Shown in pieces: positions 23,941 through 35,790 of a DNA stretch of 64,000 nt. Source of the stretch: Pestalotiopsis fici W106-1 (taxonomy: Eukaryota > Ascomycota > Sordariomycetes > Amphisphaeriales > Sporocadaceae); assembly GCF_000516985.1 (NCBI RefSeq), contig NW_006917096.1:2899606-2963605 (forward strand), read 5' to 3'. Within the stretch, counting starts at the first letter, position 1. Each line of letters begins with the position of its first letter. Made by a program: the position numbers and the translations under genes. Below the pieces are notes generated by a model. It was given only the letters and a program-made list of their open reading frames with translations, was not told where the DNA came from and made no database searches.

Positions 23941-24887
23941 CGAGTTGTTGCAGCATTAGCTGCCGTGCACCAAGCACCTGCGAGTGACTGCATAATTGTT
24001 TGTTACAGGCATATTATGAGGTATTGTTTTAGCTCACTATTCGCCATTTGTTCTACTGTGTATTATATCGGAGTTGGAAATCGGGATGGATATCGTTCAA
24101 CGGAACAGCCGGTATGGGATGTTGTGGATGGCGTTTCGAAGGCATTCGGTATATGGTTGAAGAGGATGAGTTTTTTGAATGGGTTCATTGTAATTTTGAT
24201 AAATGCGGCGGGCAAGGCGTTGGAAGCATTATAGACCAAGGACAAGACTGATGCCAGTCATGATTATGATCGATTTATAGGCGTTGTTGCTGCCCAACAC
24301 TGGGCACTCGGGGAAGGGAAATGGTATGTTAGCGAAATCGGAATTGGAAGAACGTGAAGGCGTTACAATTGGGGTGTTGATGCTTATATAACGGCCAGCT
24401 TGATTTCATGGAATCAGATGGAATGAAACCGTTGTGAGACAGTGTTAGCTGAAAATTCCTTGAGATCATCACGCCAGACACGGTTTCAGAGTGATGATAA
24501 AAAGCAAGATGTGTGCCCAATAGGCTGGCTGACACCTACAGCATGCAAATCTCGAAAATTTATGTGTATGGATTGGAAGAACTTTCCACCGATCCTACAA
24601 TTCTTTGAATCTATCAGAGACCTCGGGAGCAGGGTATGTTGAATAATCGTCTTTTCGAATCAAGGATATCCGCCTACCATCAGTAGCAATGTGTTTGATG
24701 GGTTGTGGCTAAAATAATGCAGCAGCGGACCACGTAAAGGGTTGACGGTAACAGATATGACAATATAGTGGGCAATGATTCCAGCCATGTAAATGGGATG
24801 GACAGCACTACATATAGACATTTGCAGAAGAAAAAGAAATAAGGAAAAAGGAGAAAACAACTTATCCTTCGAAGTTCGCAGGGGTTC
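23941..24887. other. Intergenic
   Basis: No clear gene. The segment 24660-24860 on the minus strand could be a 3' exon of the next gene but does not join in phase. Confidence 0.35.
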
Positions 24888-25559
24888 TCAGCACTTACCA
24901 CCCGTCACCGACCCCAGTACACTGTGCACATTGATACTTTGGATCAGCGAGAGTAAATGCGACACAATGACGTGTGATTCACGGCAAATAATAGGCGTGT
25001 CAACTTCAATGTCGCACGCCAACACATAGGATCTCGTGGAGATTTTAAATAGGACGCGGCGCGCAGCATGCGTCTCTCCCCGAGCAACAGACACCAGAGA
25101 CCAGCGAGCACTGCTCGAGAGGGAAAAGCAAACGGCCAAGTCCAGGTTTCTTGGCTCATTTCTGCCCAATCGGGTGGTATCCTGGATGGCTTTGAGCTCT
25201 GCCGACGACACGTTCTCCTCTAGTGTTTTTTCGCCTTGGAGATCGATTGGATTGGACCTGCAGCAGATATCTGCCGTGTCAAGCTCGTCCAAGTATGACT
25301 CGTCAACTTGCTCAGTCAGTGTAACGTCTCGGCGCGTTCTGTCAATACTACCGGCTTCTAATAGCCGCCTGTCTGCAGATAGGCGAATCGCGACAGCCGT
25401 AAAGCTTCTTGTCGTAGGTATAATGCCAGGTTCTGTCCAGAACCCGCTCCATACTCTTATAGTCGTCTCCCTTTCTACGTGCACTACTGGACGGATAGCC
25501 CGGATTAGTGTGAAATGCATATTAAAATCTTGCCGTTGTTTATGGGCATGTTTCCTCAT
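24888..25559 (-). CDS. Hypothetical protein, model uncertain
   Basis: The minus-strand frame has a balanced, charged composition (for example LTEQVDESYLDELDTADI and GEKTLEENVSSAELKAIQDT). The plus-strand frame over the same bases reads like an antisense shadow. A near-perfect donor, G|GTAAGT, lies about 10 bases before the stop, so the true gene may splice into further exons on the 24660 side. The segment AVHPIYMAGIIAHYIVISVT there looks membrane-like but is out of phase with the best acceptor. No domain is recognised. An upstream exon is also possible. Confidence 0.35.
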   Translation of the reverse strand: MRKHAHKQRQDFNMHFTLIRAIRPVVHVERETTIRVWSGFWTEPGIIPTTRSFTAVAIRLSADRRLLEAGSIDRTRRDVTLTEQVDESYLDELDTADICCRSNPIDLQGEKTLEENVSSAELKAIQDTTRLGRNEPRNLDLAVCFSLSSSARWSLVSVARGETHAARRVLFKISTRSYVLACDIEVDTPIICRESHVIVSHLLSLIQSINVHSVLGSVTGGKC

Positions 25560-26394
25560 ATTCAGTGCCACTATAGCGTTGATATTGCATCCTTGCGCCT
25601 ACTCACACTTCCTCGTGTGCGCTCGATGGTTGAAGTTTCGGATAGGCAGCGGGAAGTACAGCGTAAGCTCATTATCAGATCTTGCTTCTTGTTCTTATGA
25701 ACTGTATATGTCATGCCTTTGGTGAGACTTACGGTAAACGATGCTGCCACCAGAGACGGCCAACCTTTTATTCATGACCATTATAGATCAGAATACATAC
25801 TACCATCGGTAAGTTAGCGGCGCATCTTTTCATGGTTCCGTATTTGACATTGTGCCACTCAATTTGAGCATTGGGATATTGGAACATCGATGTTACCATG
25901 CAGCTGAAGACTGCCAACAAGTAGCTTGATATTCTGCTACTGTAACAGTGTCAACTCAGATTTTGTTGGACTTGTGACGCATCATTTACCCAGGGCCAGT
26001 GGCCCATCTTGACGCACCCGATCACGGCCAGCGAGGGTTGTTTTCTAGACAAGCAACTCCAAGGTCACTCGGGCCAATTGTTTATCCTAAACCAGAAGTC
26101 TGATATCTGTTCAAGGAAAAACGCTGTGCACGGCGATATCATATTGACAGGATTTGGCAGACACTCGATAAGGAATCGTGAAAATGCACAGTGTCGTGGT
26201 TTTGTGTATCATAATCTCATTTATATCCTGACAATTTTATCGCTAATCAGCACCAAGGGAGCGTATGGGTATCGAAAAGAGCGTTAGATGTACAGTGCCC
26301 ATCAAGGCAAACCCCCGCGGGCCTCTCGACAGAGTGAACCCGTACCATTGTCTTTGTTTTTGCCCCTTCATCATTCAGACTGAAGTGCCTTGAA
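25560..26394. other. Intergenic
   Basis: No gene seen. The right end is the 3' flank of the repeat-containing membrane protein gene. Confidence 0.4.
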
Positions 26395-26910
26395 CTATTT
26401 TGATGAGGATTTTGATGAATCACTATCATCGTCGTGATGCAACAGATGATCCATTTTTTGCTTCATGGTTTCGGGAGCTTCGGCCTCTGGCTCTTCAGGC
26501 TTTGGGGTAGCGACAGCCGGAGCGCTTTCGGCCGGCTCTTCTTCGTGATGCAGCAAATGATCAACCTTTTGCTTGATTGTCTCGTGAGTCTCGTCATCCT
26601 CTACTTCGGGAACAACGGGAGCGGGTGTGGGGGCGCTCTCGACGGGCTCCTCTTCGTGGTGCAATAGGTGGCCAACTTTCTGCTTGATCGTCTCCTCGGT
26701 TTCGACTTCTTCAGTCTTTGGGACTACGACCGGGGTGGCAGCTTCGACTGGTTCATCTCCATGATGCAAAAAGTTCTCAACCTTTTGCTTGAACTTGTCG
26801 CCAGCGTCAACTTCCTCTGGCTCCTGAGCCACGACGGTCGATGGGCCGCTCTCTGCTGTAGCTTCCTCGCCGTGGTGGAAGAGGCCCTCTCTGACCTTTT
26901 TCTTGATCTT
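26395..26910 (-). repeat. Coding tandem repeat, about 111-base period
   Basis: Five in-frame copies encode the KQKVxHLLHH module of the membrane protein. The middle copies are the most alike (37 residues, 111 bases each), and the outer copies have drifted. Confidence 0.8.
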
Positions 26911-27781
26911 TCCAGCAATCTGCACCTCTTCAGGCTCAACGACGCGATCGGCGGGACCGGCGTGCTCGGGCTCATCCCGGTAGCGCTCGTGCTCGTCGTC
27001 ATCATCGTGGCGGGCAAACATGCCACCATGATCATCAGAGTCCTGTCTCTTCCTGAGCCACTTGGGAGCCTGCCATTCTCTCTTCTTGGAGAACCAGCCC
27101 GAACCCTCAAACTCGGGGACCTTGACACCCTTGGTGCCGGGAATCAGCTTAATACGACGAGCCTGGTGGAACCAAGGGATCCTCGGGAGCGAGGTTGGCC
27201 GGATCCGGTGCTCGCAGTGGGGACACTCGGCCGGGACGATCTGCAGGGCGAAGTATTGCGTCAGATCGTAGAGTGCAAGACCTGCGGAGAGGCTTCGTAC
27301 CGAGAAATATACATGAATCAAGCTATTGCGGCGTCAATTAGTCGCATGATTATCCTGGGCGAGACAAGAGTTCTTACAAGTTGATCAATAAAGGAATCGT
27401 AGCATACGCAGCCAGTGCCGCTACCTTTCCACTGAGCTCATCCGACTTGGTCCAAGAAAAGACCAGCACGACCAACAGTGCAGCTGCCAGTATGAGATCT
27501 ATCACAAAGTAGATGATTGGGTGCTCGGTATCACACGCCGCCTCTTCATCCTCAGATTCGGAACTGGAACTGCTACTGTGGCTGCCATGGCTGTGTCTCC
27601 TTCGCTTATGATGCACTCGCATGCGCAGAAAGATGAACAACGACGTGCCCGACGAGAATGCCAGCGGTACGAGACCGACGGCCGGTACCGCATGGTGGGA
27701 TACGATACCCTCTGCCAGTAGCAATGGGAACGCCGGGATGAAACTCGCCGCAGCGACGACTCGCAAATCCAGTGCCGCCAT
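26395..27781 (-). CDS. Membrane protein with five His/Glu-rich tandem repeats
   Basis: Two exons (27781-27378 and 27322-26395) with a 55-base intron, 443 residues. The start at 27781 (MAALDLRVV) is followed by hydrophobic segments near residues 8-50, 93-110 and 118-135, with a His/Ser/Asp loop between (HSHGSHSSSSSSESEDEE). After the last helix comes a cytosolic-type region with a CxxC pair (AECPHCEHR). The C-terminal 171 residues carry five repeats spaced 35-38 residues apart, starting near 273, 311, 346, 383 and 420. Each has the core KQKVxHLLHHEEEP followed by an acidic/Pro/Ala linker. The repeats look like short amphipathic helices. I do not recognise the family. The repeat number probably varies between strains. 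The function is unknown. Confidence 0.8.
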
Positions 27782-30221
27782 TTTTTGGATCGTCTTTCGC
27801 CTCTTGTCTGCCTTTATCACACAACAAAACAACACAAAACAATAAAAGAGGAAAAACAGGACTGAAAAGAAATTCAGCGGTGAAGCCCGCGTCTACGCGA
27901 GAAAAGGTCAGAAATACTACTAGTTGCTACGCGATGATCCTAGACTTATCCCAAAGAGAGGGGCGATAACGATGCCCCATTTTGCAATCCACCGCTAAGA
28001 GCCAATCAAGCCATGCCATCACATCACGAGCTTGGACTGTGTAGGGAAAAGCTTGGGTGGGATGAAGAGTTGGCAGTGTGGATATGAAAGCACAGTCCTC
28101 ATAAGCAAACAAAAGCGAGTGGTTTCGCATCATATGTGCATACTCGAAAGCGACGACGATGTATGCGATGGTGATTGTATAGGAAATGTCAGACGAGGTG
28201 CTATACTCCAAGTGTAGCAGGTAGTAATTCAGTACCTAGTGTAGATATTGCTTATTTCGGCAGGGATGCTATGCTATGCCTTTAGCTGCATTAGAGCTCT
28301 AATAAAAGATACAGCCATCAATGATGCTACTACTGCAGGGTCTTCACCTGGACGCGGACGGGTAGTAAGTACGTAGCTCTACGAAACTAATAAAAGCTCA
28401 TATGCAGGTTATTTCTGCAACTATTTTGCGACAAAAGAAAAGAGAGGTTGAATGGCCCGACCCGCCTACGCCAAAGCTTGGGTGGGTACTAGGTATGTAT
28501 CTCAGCAAAAGACCCCGATCTACGGAGAACGAATGATGCAATGATCAGCAGTGGGGTGAATACATGCACGGTCGCGCTGATGATCGTCTTCTAGGTTGTA
28601 ATGGTTGCTGCGCTTTCGTGTTTAAACGAGTACTTTACGAGAATGAACCTTGGGATTAGAGAGAGATAGAGAAAACATGCCGACTTGGTTGTGTGGTGAC
28701 CTTGCTATTGCAGGCAATTGGACGTAGGCACAAGTTAATGTCTCAAAATCATACAGCACAGCGGTGGATTAAGGTGGGCGAGTCACTCCGCTTTATGGTT
28801 TGTCGCACGCAACAAGGTCTCTAAAGAAAACGTCGTCAGCGGCGGTGCGTCCATTGGCAATAAAGAGCAATCTGTAAGGTATAAACAGGATCCTCCCTAC
28901 CTAATATTACTTTCAGCTTTGTGCAAGATCCGGGGGCAGCACAGCAGCACAATCGCAACCAACCCGCATGCCAGCTGCAGCTCGCAGATAGATTGGACCA
29001 TTATCCAAATGTTGGGGTGGCTGCCTCGTGTTCACGAGAAGGGGGCGGAGGAGCGCCGTTGTCGAATGGAAATGTTATAACAAAAAGCCCGCCCCCAAAC
29101 AAGAACAAGACCGATTGCCGGAAATATTCTGTGCAATCCATCTCTTTTCCCGGGGGTCTCAGCCACCTTGTGTTATTAGGCGAGAAGCTCGGCCGATCCC
29201 CCATGATATCCACATGGAAGAAGCATTACGAAGGTGTCACAAAACGTCGTCTAGAAAACTAATGTGCGACGCAACACCAAAAAAGAAGAGGCCAGGCAGG
29301 TCAGGTCCCGAACATGCGTGGGTTCTTTGGGTGCATCTCGGTGTCGCAGCATGGGAAATGCGAGATGAAAGCTTGAGGAAATGGTTCCCGTCCAAGGCGT
29401 CGGGCGGAGAACACCCACGCTCGCCACGTTGCCGCATTTAGCCTCAGCTGAACAATAACTGTTGCTCCCGCTGAGCGGCCCGTGGAGGCTGATGCAATTC
29501 AAGACGACTCTTTTGTTCTGTATTTGGACAGATCGAGCAATTTTCCATCCAGCTGACAATTCGAAAGGCGCTCGGAATCTGCGCTTGCGCGCCCTCGCTT
29601 CGGTCAGGTTTAGTTGTACTCGAGATATATGAGAAAAACCATGTCGTATCACCGTTGGCGATCGAATTCTACTACCACAATGTGGTACCCCAAAACTTCC
29701 GAACGAATGTCTCAGCTATCATGGGCGGCCAGCAACAAATCACGGCCTGTTTCCCTGGAGATGATAAAATTCAATCGCATTTTACCTCGACTCCCCCAGT
29801 AAGCCACAGTGGGAAGAGTTTTTCTTCCCTTGCTTGCTGCCTTTCTCGATTTGGCTCCCTGATGGATAAATAGTCACCTGCGCCGCACAGCTGGATCCAG
29901 AACGGCGCATGCCCTCGTCTGTCATTGGAGACCCAGATTCCTGAACCTCGAATATACGCCAATAATGATAGGACTCGTCAACTCTGCGCAGGCTTTATTG
30001 ACTCAATCCACGGTAGGAGCCTGGGGGCCGAGTTTCTGATAGGTCAATACACTCACCGGCAATTCATTGTACACTCCCACAAGTCGCTTTACCAAGACAA
30101 GAAGCCATAGCACAACGCCCTACCATGATTCTCCACTCTTGGCATATATACTCGTCAACGTTCCCAACATCCTGATATAATCTACCTCGTGTCGGGAGAT
30201 TTTGATTTCGGTCAGCCCGTC
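27782..30221. other. Intergenic, divergent promoters
   Basis: About 2.4 kb between the repeat membrane protein and the MFS transporter. Many short frames occur on both strands with no domain signal. It contains several short T/A and CTACC-like tracts. Confidence 0.4.
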
Positions 30222-32042
30222 ATGGACTCCAGCGCAACCGCTTCGGGCAGCGATGCCCGGGAGAGTGAATCGATCGAGAAGCAGCATGGCACTGTCGCTG
30301 ATGTCCCTACTCGAGCGGAAGCCGACGAGGCCCAACATGAACAGGCCGAGGACTGGAAGATCTCGAGGCATGAACTCTACATCATCTTATCATTGACAAT
30401 CATCAACATGGTTGTGGCGCTGGATGCCTCTGTAATAGTGACAGCCTTGAACGTGAGTATAGCTTATTCCCCATGGCAAAAAGACGGCACAGCCTGATTC
30501 TGACGACGTTGTCCCATAGTCAATCATATCTGACATAGGAGCAAATACAACCGAAGGCTTTTGGATAGGAACCTCATACTTGCTTGCGTCTACAGTGGTA
30601 ATGCCACCCATGGCAAATGTCAGCGAGATCTTTGGAAGGGCCGGTTGCCTCATGGCGTCGCTGGCTCTGTTCACTATTGGAAGCATCTTGTGCTGTGTCG
30701 CTGGCGACATCAACGTTCTGCTTGGCGGCCGGGCCGTACAAGGAATAGGCGGCGGTGGCATCTGGGTGGTTTCGCTTCTCCTCTTGACCGACATTGTACC
30801 TCTGCGACACCGACCAAAGTGGTGGTCTGTCATATCCTTGGGATGGGCCATTGGTCTCGTCATTGGTCCGTTGATCGTGAGTCCTTTCAATGATTGGTCA
30901 TGAGTTGTGTAGGTAGTTTGGGGAAACACTGACATTTCGTGTATTAGGGAGGTGCTATTGGTCAAAACACAACCTGGCGTTGGGTGTTTTATTTGAACTT
31001 TCCATTCTGCGCCTTTGGTCTCCTGGTTACACCAGTGCTCTTGACCATTCGACCCAAGGCAGAAACGAATCAAGAGAAGCTGGCTCGACTCGACTGGGTC
31101 GGCGGAGTCCTCTTCACCGGTTCTCTTACAACATTCCTCTTTGGTTTAACAGCAGGCGGCGTGCAGTTTCCGTGGAACACTGCTAAAATCTTAGCGCCAC
31201 TCATCATTGGGTTGCTCGGCCTGATGGGTACCGCCATATGGGAAGAATTTGGCGCGAGGGAGCCTATGCTCAAGAGATCCCTCTTCCACGACTGGAGTTC
31301 CATCATCACCTATTTTGGAGGCTTCGTCCAAGGTCTGGTCATGTACGGCCAACTATACTATGTCCCCTTCTTTGCTCTGGCCGTGAAGCAGGTCTCACCC
31401 ATCCGAGCGGGCGTTATACTCTTACCTGTAATGTTGATTCTTGTCCCAAGTGGTGCCGTAGCTGGGGCTATAGTTAGTCGGGTCAACAACTATCGCTACA
31501 TAATTTGGATTGGATGGCTGCTGGCGACGCTCTCCAGCGGGCTTCAATTGCTATGGACAGCCACCATCTCAGATGCAGTTTGGTTTGTCACTCTGATTAT
31601 ACTAGGTCTTGGACACGGGTTCGTACTCAACGCGCAGACTTTTGCCTGCCAAGCGTTGGCGAAACAAGGAGATGTGGCCGCTGCTGCGGCGACATATGGC
31701 TTCGCAAGGCAGTTTGGGACAGCCGTTGGCGTTGCCGTCGGGAGCACGACTTTCCAGAATGTCATGTCCCTGAAGCTGGGTTGGCAAGGCTTGCCGACGG
31801 ACATTGCTTCCAATGCCGAGGGCTACGTCCCTACGCTACACGGTCTACCTGATGGCGATCCTACCAAGAGCGCAGTCTTGGATGCGTACGTCTTTGGCTT
31901 TCAGGGAGTTTGGAAGGTGTTTCTCGTCATCTCTGGGATCGCGTTCTTCTCAAGCTTCCTCATACGGCCCTCAAATCTTGATCGCGAAAATGAAACAGAA
32001 CATACTCTGGCCAGGAGCCGAATTGTCAGATCACCGAAATGA
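30222..32042 (+). CDS. MFS multidrug-type transporter (DHA2-like, 14-helix class)
   Basis: Three exons (30222-30452, 30520-30876 and 30948-32042) give 560 residues. The start is the ATG at 30222, which opens a 55-residue acidic cytosolic tail. Helix 1 contains MVVALDASVIVTALN. A motif A-like loop follows helix 2 (SEIFGRAGCLMASLALF). Helix 5 shows the antiporter motif C region (RAVQGIGGGGIWVVSLLLL ... GLVIGPLIGGAIG). The remaining helices extend to the end, giving about 14 in all. DHA2 members export drugs or metabolites in exchange for protons at the plasma membrane. No biosynthetic genes lie next to it, so a toxin-export role cannot be argued from context. The start could be further upstream if an extra exon exists. 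Confidence 0.93.
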
Positions 32043-35000
32043 TCAAATTAGTATGATTATAATTACTTGCATATTTACGCATGGATACCATAGATAAAGA
32101 TTGTATTCCTTTTCTTATCAAAATCTTCGTGTTCTTAACATGTATCGAACCAAGTGAACAATACTCGTCCCAATGAACCAGAACTCATGTCAAGTTCTTG
32201 GTATGGTGTAATCTGTTCAGCCCAGACGTACACTTGCGAGCGGTTTCGCTCCGGACCACGCAAATCGGATTGCTCCTGTCACGTGAAAATCATGAGTGGT
32301 TGTGTAGCAAGGCACATCATGCGTCGCTGTACTTGAGTTGCCAGTGATAATGACTCTTGCTAGTACTGATTGCAGTCCATGCCTAAAGATATTTCAAAGC
32401 CGCTGCGCATTCCATTTTCGCAAAACGAGCCCTGTGAACGTTGGCCGTCCTTGTGCAAGCGTATCGTCCCATCATAGGCGATGTTAGCACTCAAATGGCC
32501 TTGTCGCACCGATCGGTAGATGATCTCACGAGTATTTTGCTTCAAAGTAGTGCGTGTTGTGTGTGACTAGATCGACCAATGCAGTTACCAACATGACTCA
32601 TTGGATGGCATTGCGTGTTGCCTCTGACCTTTCCCTATTCCAAAATGCGACTCCGGAAGGACATGAGCCTGGAAAATAACATTTCAGTTTGCAAGATTGG
32701 GACCTGTTTTGCTGAAAGATAAACATCACATGCCTCACATTGTTCTGCTGCACCACAGGAATTATGGTTTTGCACAAGTGTGCAGAGTCTATAAGCTCAT
32801 GGAGAAAGCAGGTTTGTGGATTTGTTTGTTGTAAGGGTAAATCATTGTGATCTAGGATGATTGATTTCCTTATTACTCACAGAAAAAGTCATTTCGCAAG
32901 CGTTAGTTGCATCCATCTCAGCGAAATTAGTATAAATACCTCGATTCATTCCAAATCAGAAAGGAATTTCTTTTGTCTCTTCCCTCATCAGTTTACGTAC
33001 CTACACTACTTGGAACTGGCCGCCTTGAAAATGAAACACCAAGTAAGAAGAGAAGGGATGTTATAATTATCCATACCCCTTGATTTGATTATCATGAGAT
33101 TTTAGACCTACCTTGGGGTGGATGATTTCGTTATTCGAAGCACAATCGACGAGTACCAGAGGTCGGACTAAAGAAACCAATAAGACCAGGCGCAACGATT
33201 CCGCAAACATTCCGTATTAAAGCAGCAGAAGACATTGGTCACTTTATACTGACCAAAATCACCAAAATCATGCTGTGGTTTTGAATACCACCACAGTCTT
33301 GCCAGATCCGAGTCCTGCCATCCCTGTAGGCTTTGGCAATCGACCTCTGCCCTTCCCTACGCCAACGCCTTTGTTTTGCTCAGAGCTTATAGCGCCAGTT
33401 TTTCTTACAGTCAATAGCTGGACACACTGGGTAGCACAAACCACAAGTTCACATTGGAATGAAATTCCAATATTTTGGAGTACACGACGAAGACGTCGCC
33501 GTAGAGCCCACCATTGCAAATCTGGAATGACCCTACTGCACTCAGCCGCTCTATTTCTAAGTCACCGTATACGCCAGAATCGTCCCGTCTTCAATTGCCT
33601 CATTCCCTCCAAGATTATTTCACTGGACGATGGAAAGGAGACCGACACGTTGCTGCATTGCAGAGAGTCGTGACAGACACGGGCATCAGCTTAGTGAGTA
33701 CTGAGAACAAAGCCCAAAATCCAACAGCCTTTGCCTGCAGGCTGCGCTGCGCATTGCGAATGCCCTCGAAGCCCAACATAAGTGGGTCAACTATGACACC
33801 CGACCCAGGGCAGCAGCACTCAGATCCTGTCATCTTTGAGACAAAAGTAAATCATTAGACTGACTGCCTTTGGAGTTGATCTCCAGTAAGTCGCAGGATT
33901 CTACACCACGAATCTCCGACCTAAGCGTAGATACCTATTATTCAGTACACACGCCCGTGAGCGCACCATTGGTCATGATCGACTTATAATCTGGCAAGAC
34001 GAGGAGTCATGTCATCACCTCGACGACATGCTTCCAAGACGGGGGTCTAGAAATTCAGCAATGATAAGATCCCGGAAAACTCTCCCCAAATTGCCGGTGG
34101 GACGAGGAGTGTTGGCGCCGGTTGATGAAGAAACACCTTGCGGTCCCCTTCCTCTGCAGTATTTGACACGTCATATCCACGAGATGAACGACCATCTCGG
34201 AAGTAACCAGGATGTGGTCGGAGCCGGGCACAATGAGACTACAACGCTCGTGAAAGTGCACAACGTTGGGAAGATGTCTCTAGAACGCGCAGATATCGTT
34301 TATGGCACGCGAGAGTTAATTTTCAATGGAGAGATTACACGATTCATTTGACGTCTGGACCACTGGTCAGTATACTCAAACTCGACCTCCTACTGGCCCT
34401 GATAGTTTCCTGTGGCAAGATTCTGGCTGACTTATTGTAATCTAGAGGAAAATGGAATCCAAGCGGAAAAGCCATGATTGTGGCGTGTTTGTTCCAGCGG
34501 CATTGCTTGCCGCTAGCAAAACAGATACCAGGTCAACCTGGAAAACCCGAACGTCAAGAGAGTGGAAAATGTTTCTTCTAACTCACCTCCAAAAGCAATA
34601 AAGAGAATCCATTTGCTGAAATGGTTCAACGATGGAATATATCAGGGATGCGCCGGACTGATCCGACTGCACCTTCCATCGTCGACGATTCCCGAGCATG
34701 AGGAAGCTGGGTGCAAGAGTGGAAACGTTTATCCTTTACAATTGCATCGTACCGGAAAAGCATCGACATCCATTGGCGGCCGGAGCCTTTCCTACGTAAA
34801 TCTTACTATTATTTCACTTGGACTTCGATTGGAAACGGATTTTGTGTGTATGGCGTTCGCGGTCAGGAGCGCCGCTCGCAGACCGAATTATAACGAGACA
34901 CACGACGACTGGATATGATAACGGTCGCGAAGCAGACAGACATGAGCGACATTAACGTCTTAGGTAATGAATTGCCCAGCAGAAGTGGAAGCTTTGGATT

Positions 35001-35790
35001 ATACTTGAAAAAAGATTTGACATGGAATATCCATTCATACATACGGTAGCTTTCACTATGACGTGCCTTTATCACAGTCCGTGGCCAGTCTTTTGATTTG
35101 TAACTTACGAAATACGATGTGCCGTATTATTGAAAAGTCATAAGATCGTAAATTATTCTTCCGTTCACACATTTGTATATGCTCTTATAGTAGTGATCAG
35201 GCCAAGGGATGCGGTTCGTATACTTCGCATAGATGTTTTCTTTTTCTTCTCGCGTCCAGCCCTGTAGTTGAATCCGATCCAAGTAATCACTCCTCACCAT
35301 TGTTGTACGATTATCTCCACGCTGTCGCATCAGGCGTATGACTGATAGTGTCAACAATATGTGCCTTGTAATCAACTATCTTAAGATTCTATCTGCAGAG
35401 GAAAGCAAAACAGTCCCAAGTATCTTCCATTCGTCCTCTTGCTTTCTGTGAATCCCGCAGCTCAACTGGCCACGACTGAACTCTATTTTCTTTTTCTAAG
35501 ACGAATAAACTCCACTACTTTAGTCGCGAGACACCCATGCCCTGGTTAAGAAGAAGCTTGGACGTCTCCACCACCCCTCTCATCAACTTGACCTAAAATT
35601 GCGATAAGAAATGCACGCAATCAATTGATTGAGTCTCTCTCACTGCTTGTGATTTCAAGGTCGATTCCTACTGTGAAGGTGTCTCACGGGTGCGATTGAG
35701 TATACTGCGTACAGGATTATAATATACTCATTGACTCTCGTTCTGACACGCCCCTCCTGTGATGATCTGTGCGGGCTCCTAGGTGCCAAA
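32043..35790. other. Long gene-poor region with coding-like relics
   Basis: About 3.7 kb. Short plus-strand segments look coding (for example AALRIANALEAQHKWVNYDT near 33735-33840 and AGHNETTTLVKVHNVGKMS near 34225-34280). A minus-strand piece near 32545-32360 ends in RSGFEISLGMDCNQY. None of these joins into a gene. Confidence 0.35.

Noticed and set aside
25036..25725. Long plus-strand open frame
   Set aside because: Its Ser/Cys/Val-rich composition is that of an antisense shadow of the minus-strand frame, and it has no domain.
26434..27384. Hydrophobic plus-strand frames opposite the repeat protein
   Set aside because: They arise from reading Glu/His codons in reverse, and there is no start or promoter context.
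33268..33300. Minus-strand GLGSGKT, a P-loop-like string
   Set aside because: It sits in a short frame with no Walker B or other NTPase motif, so it is probably chance.
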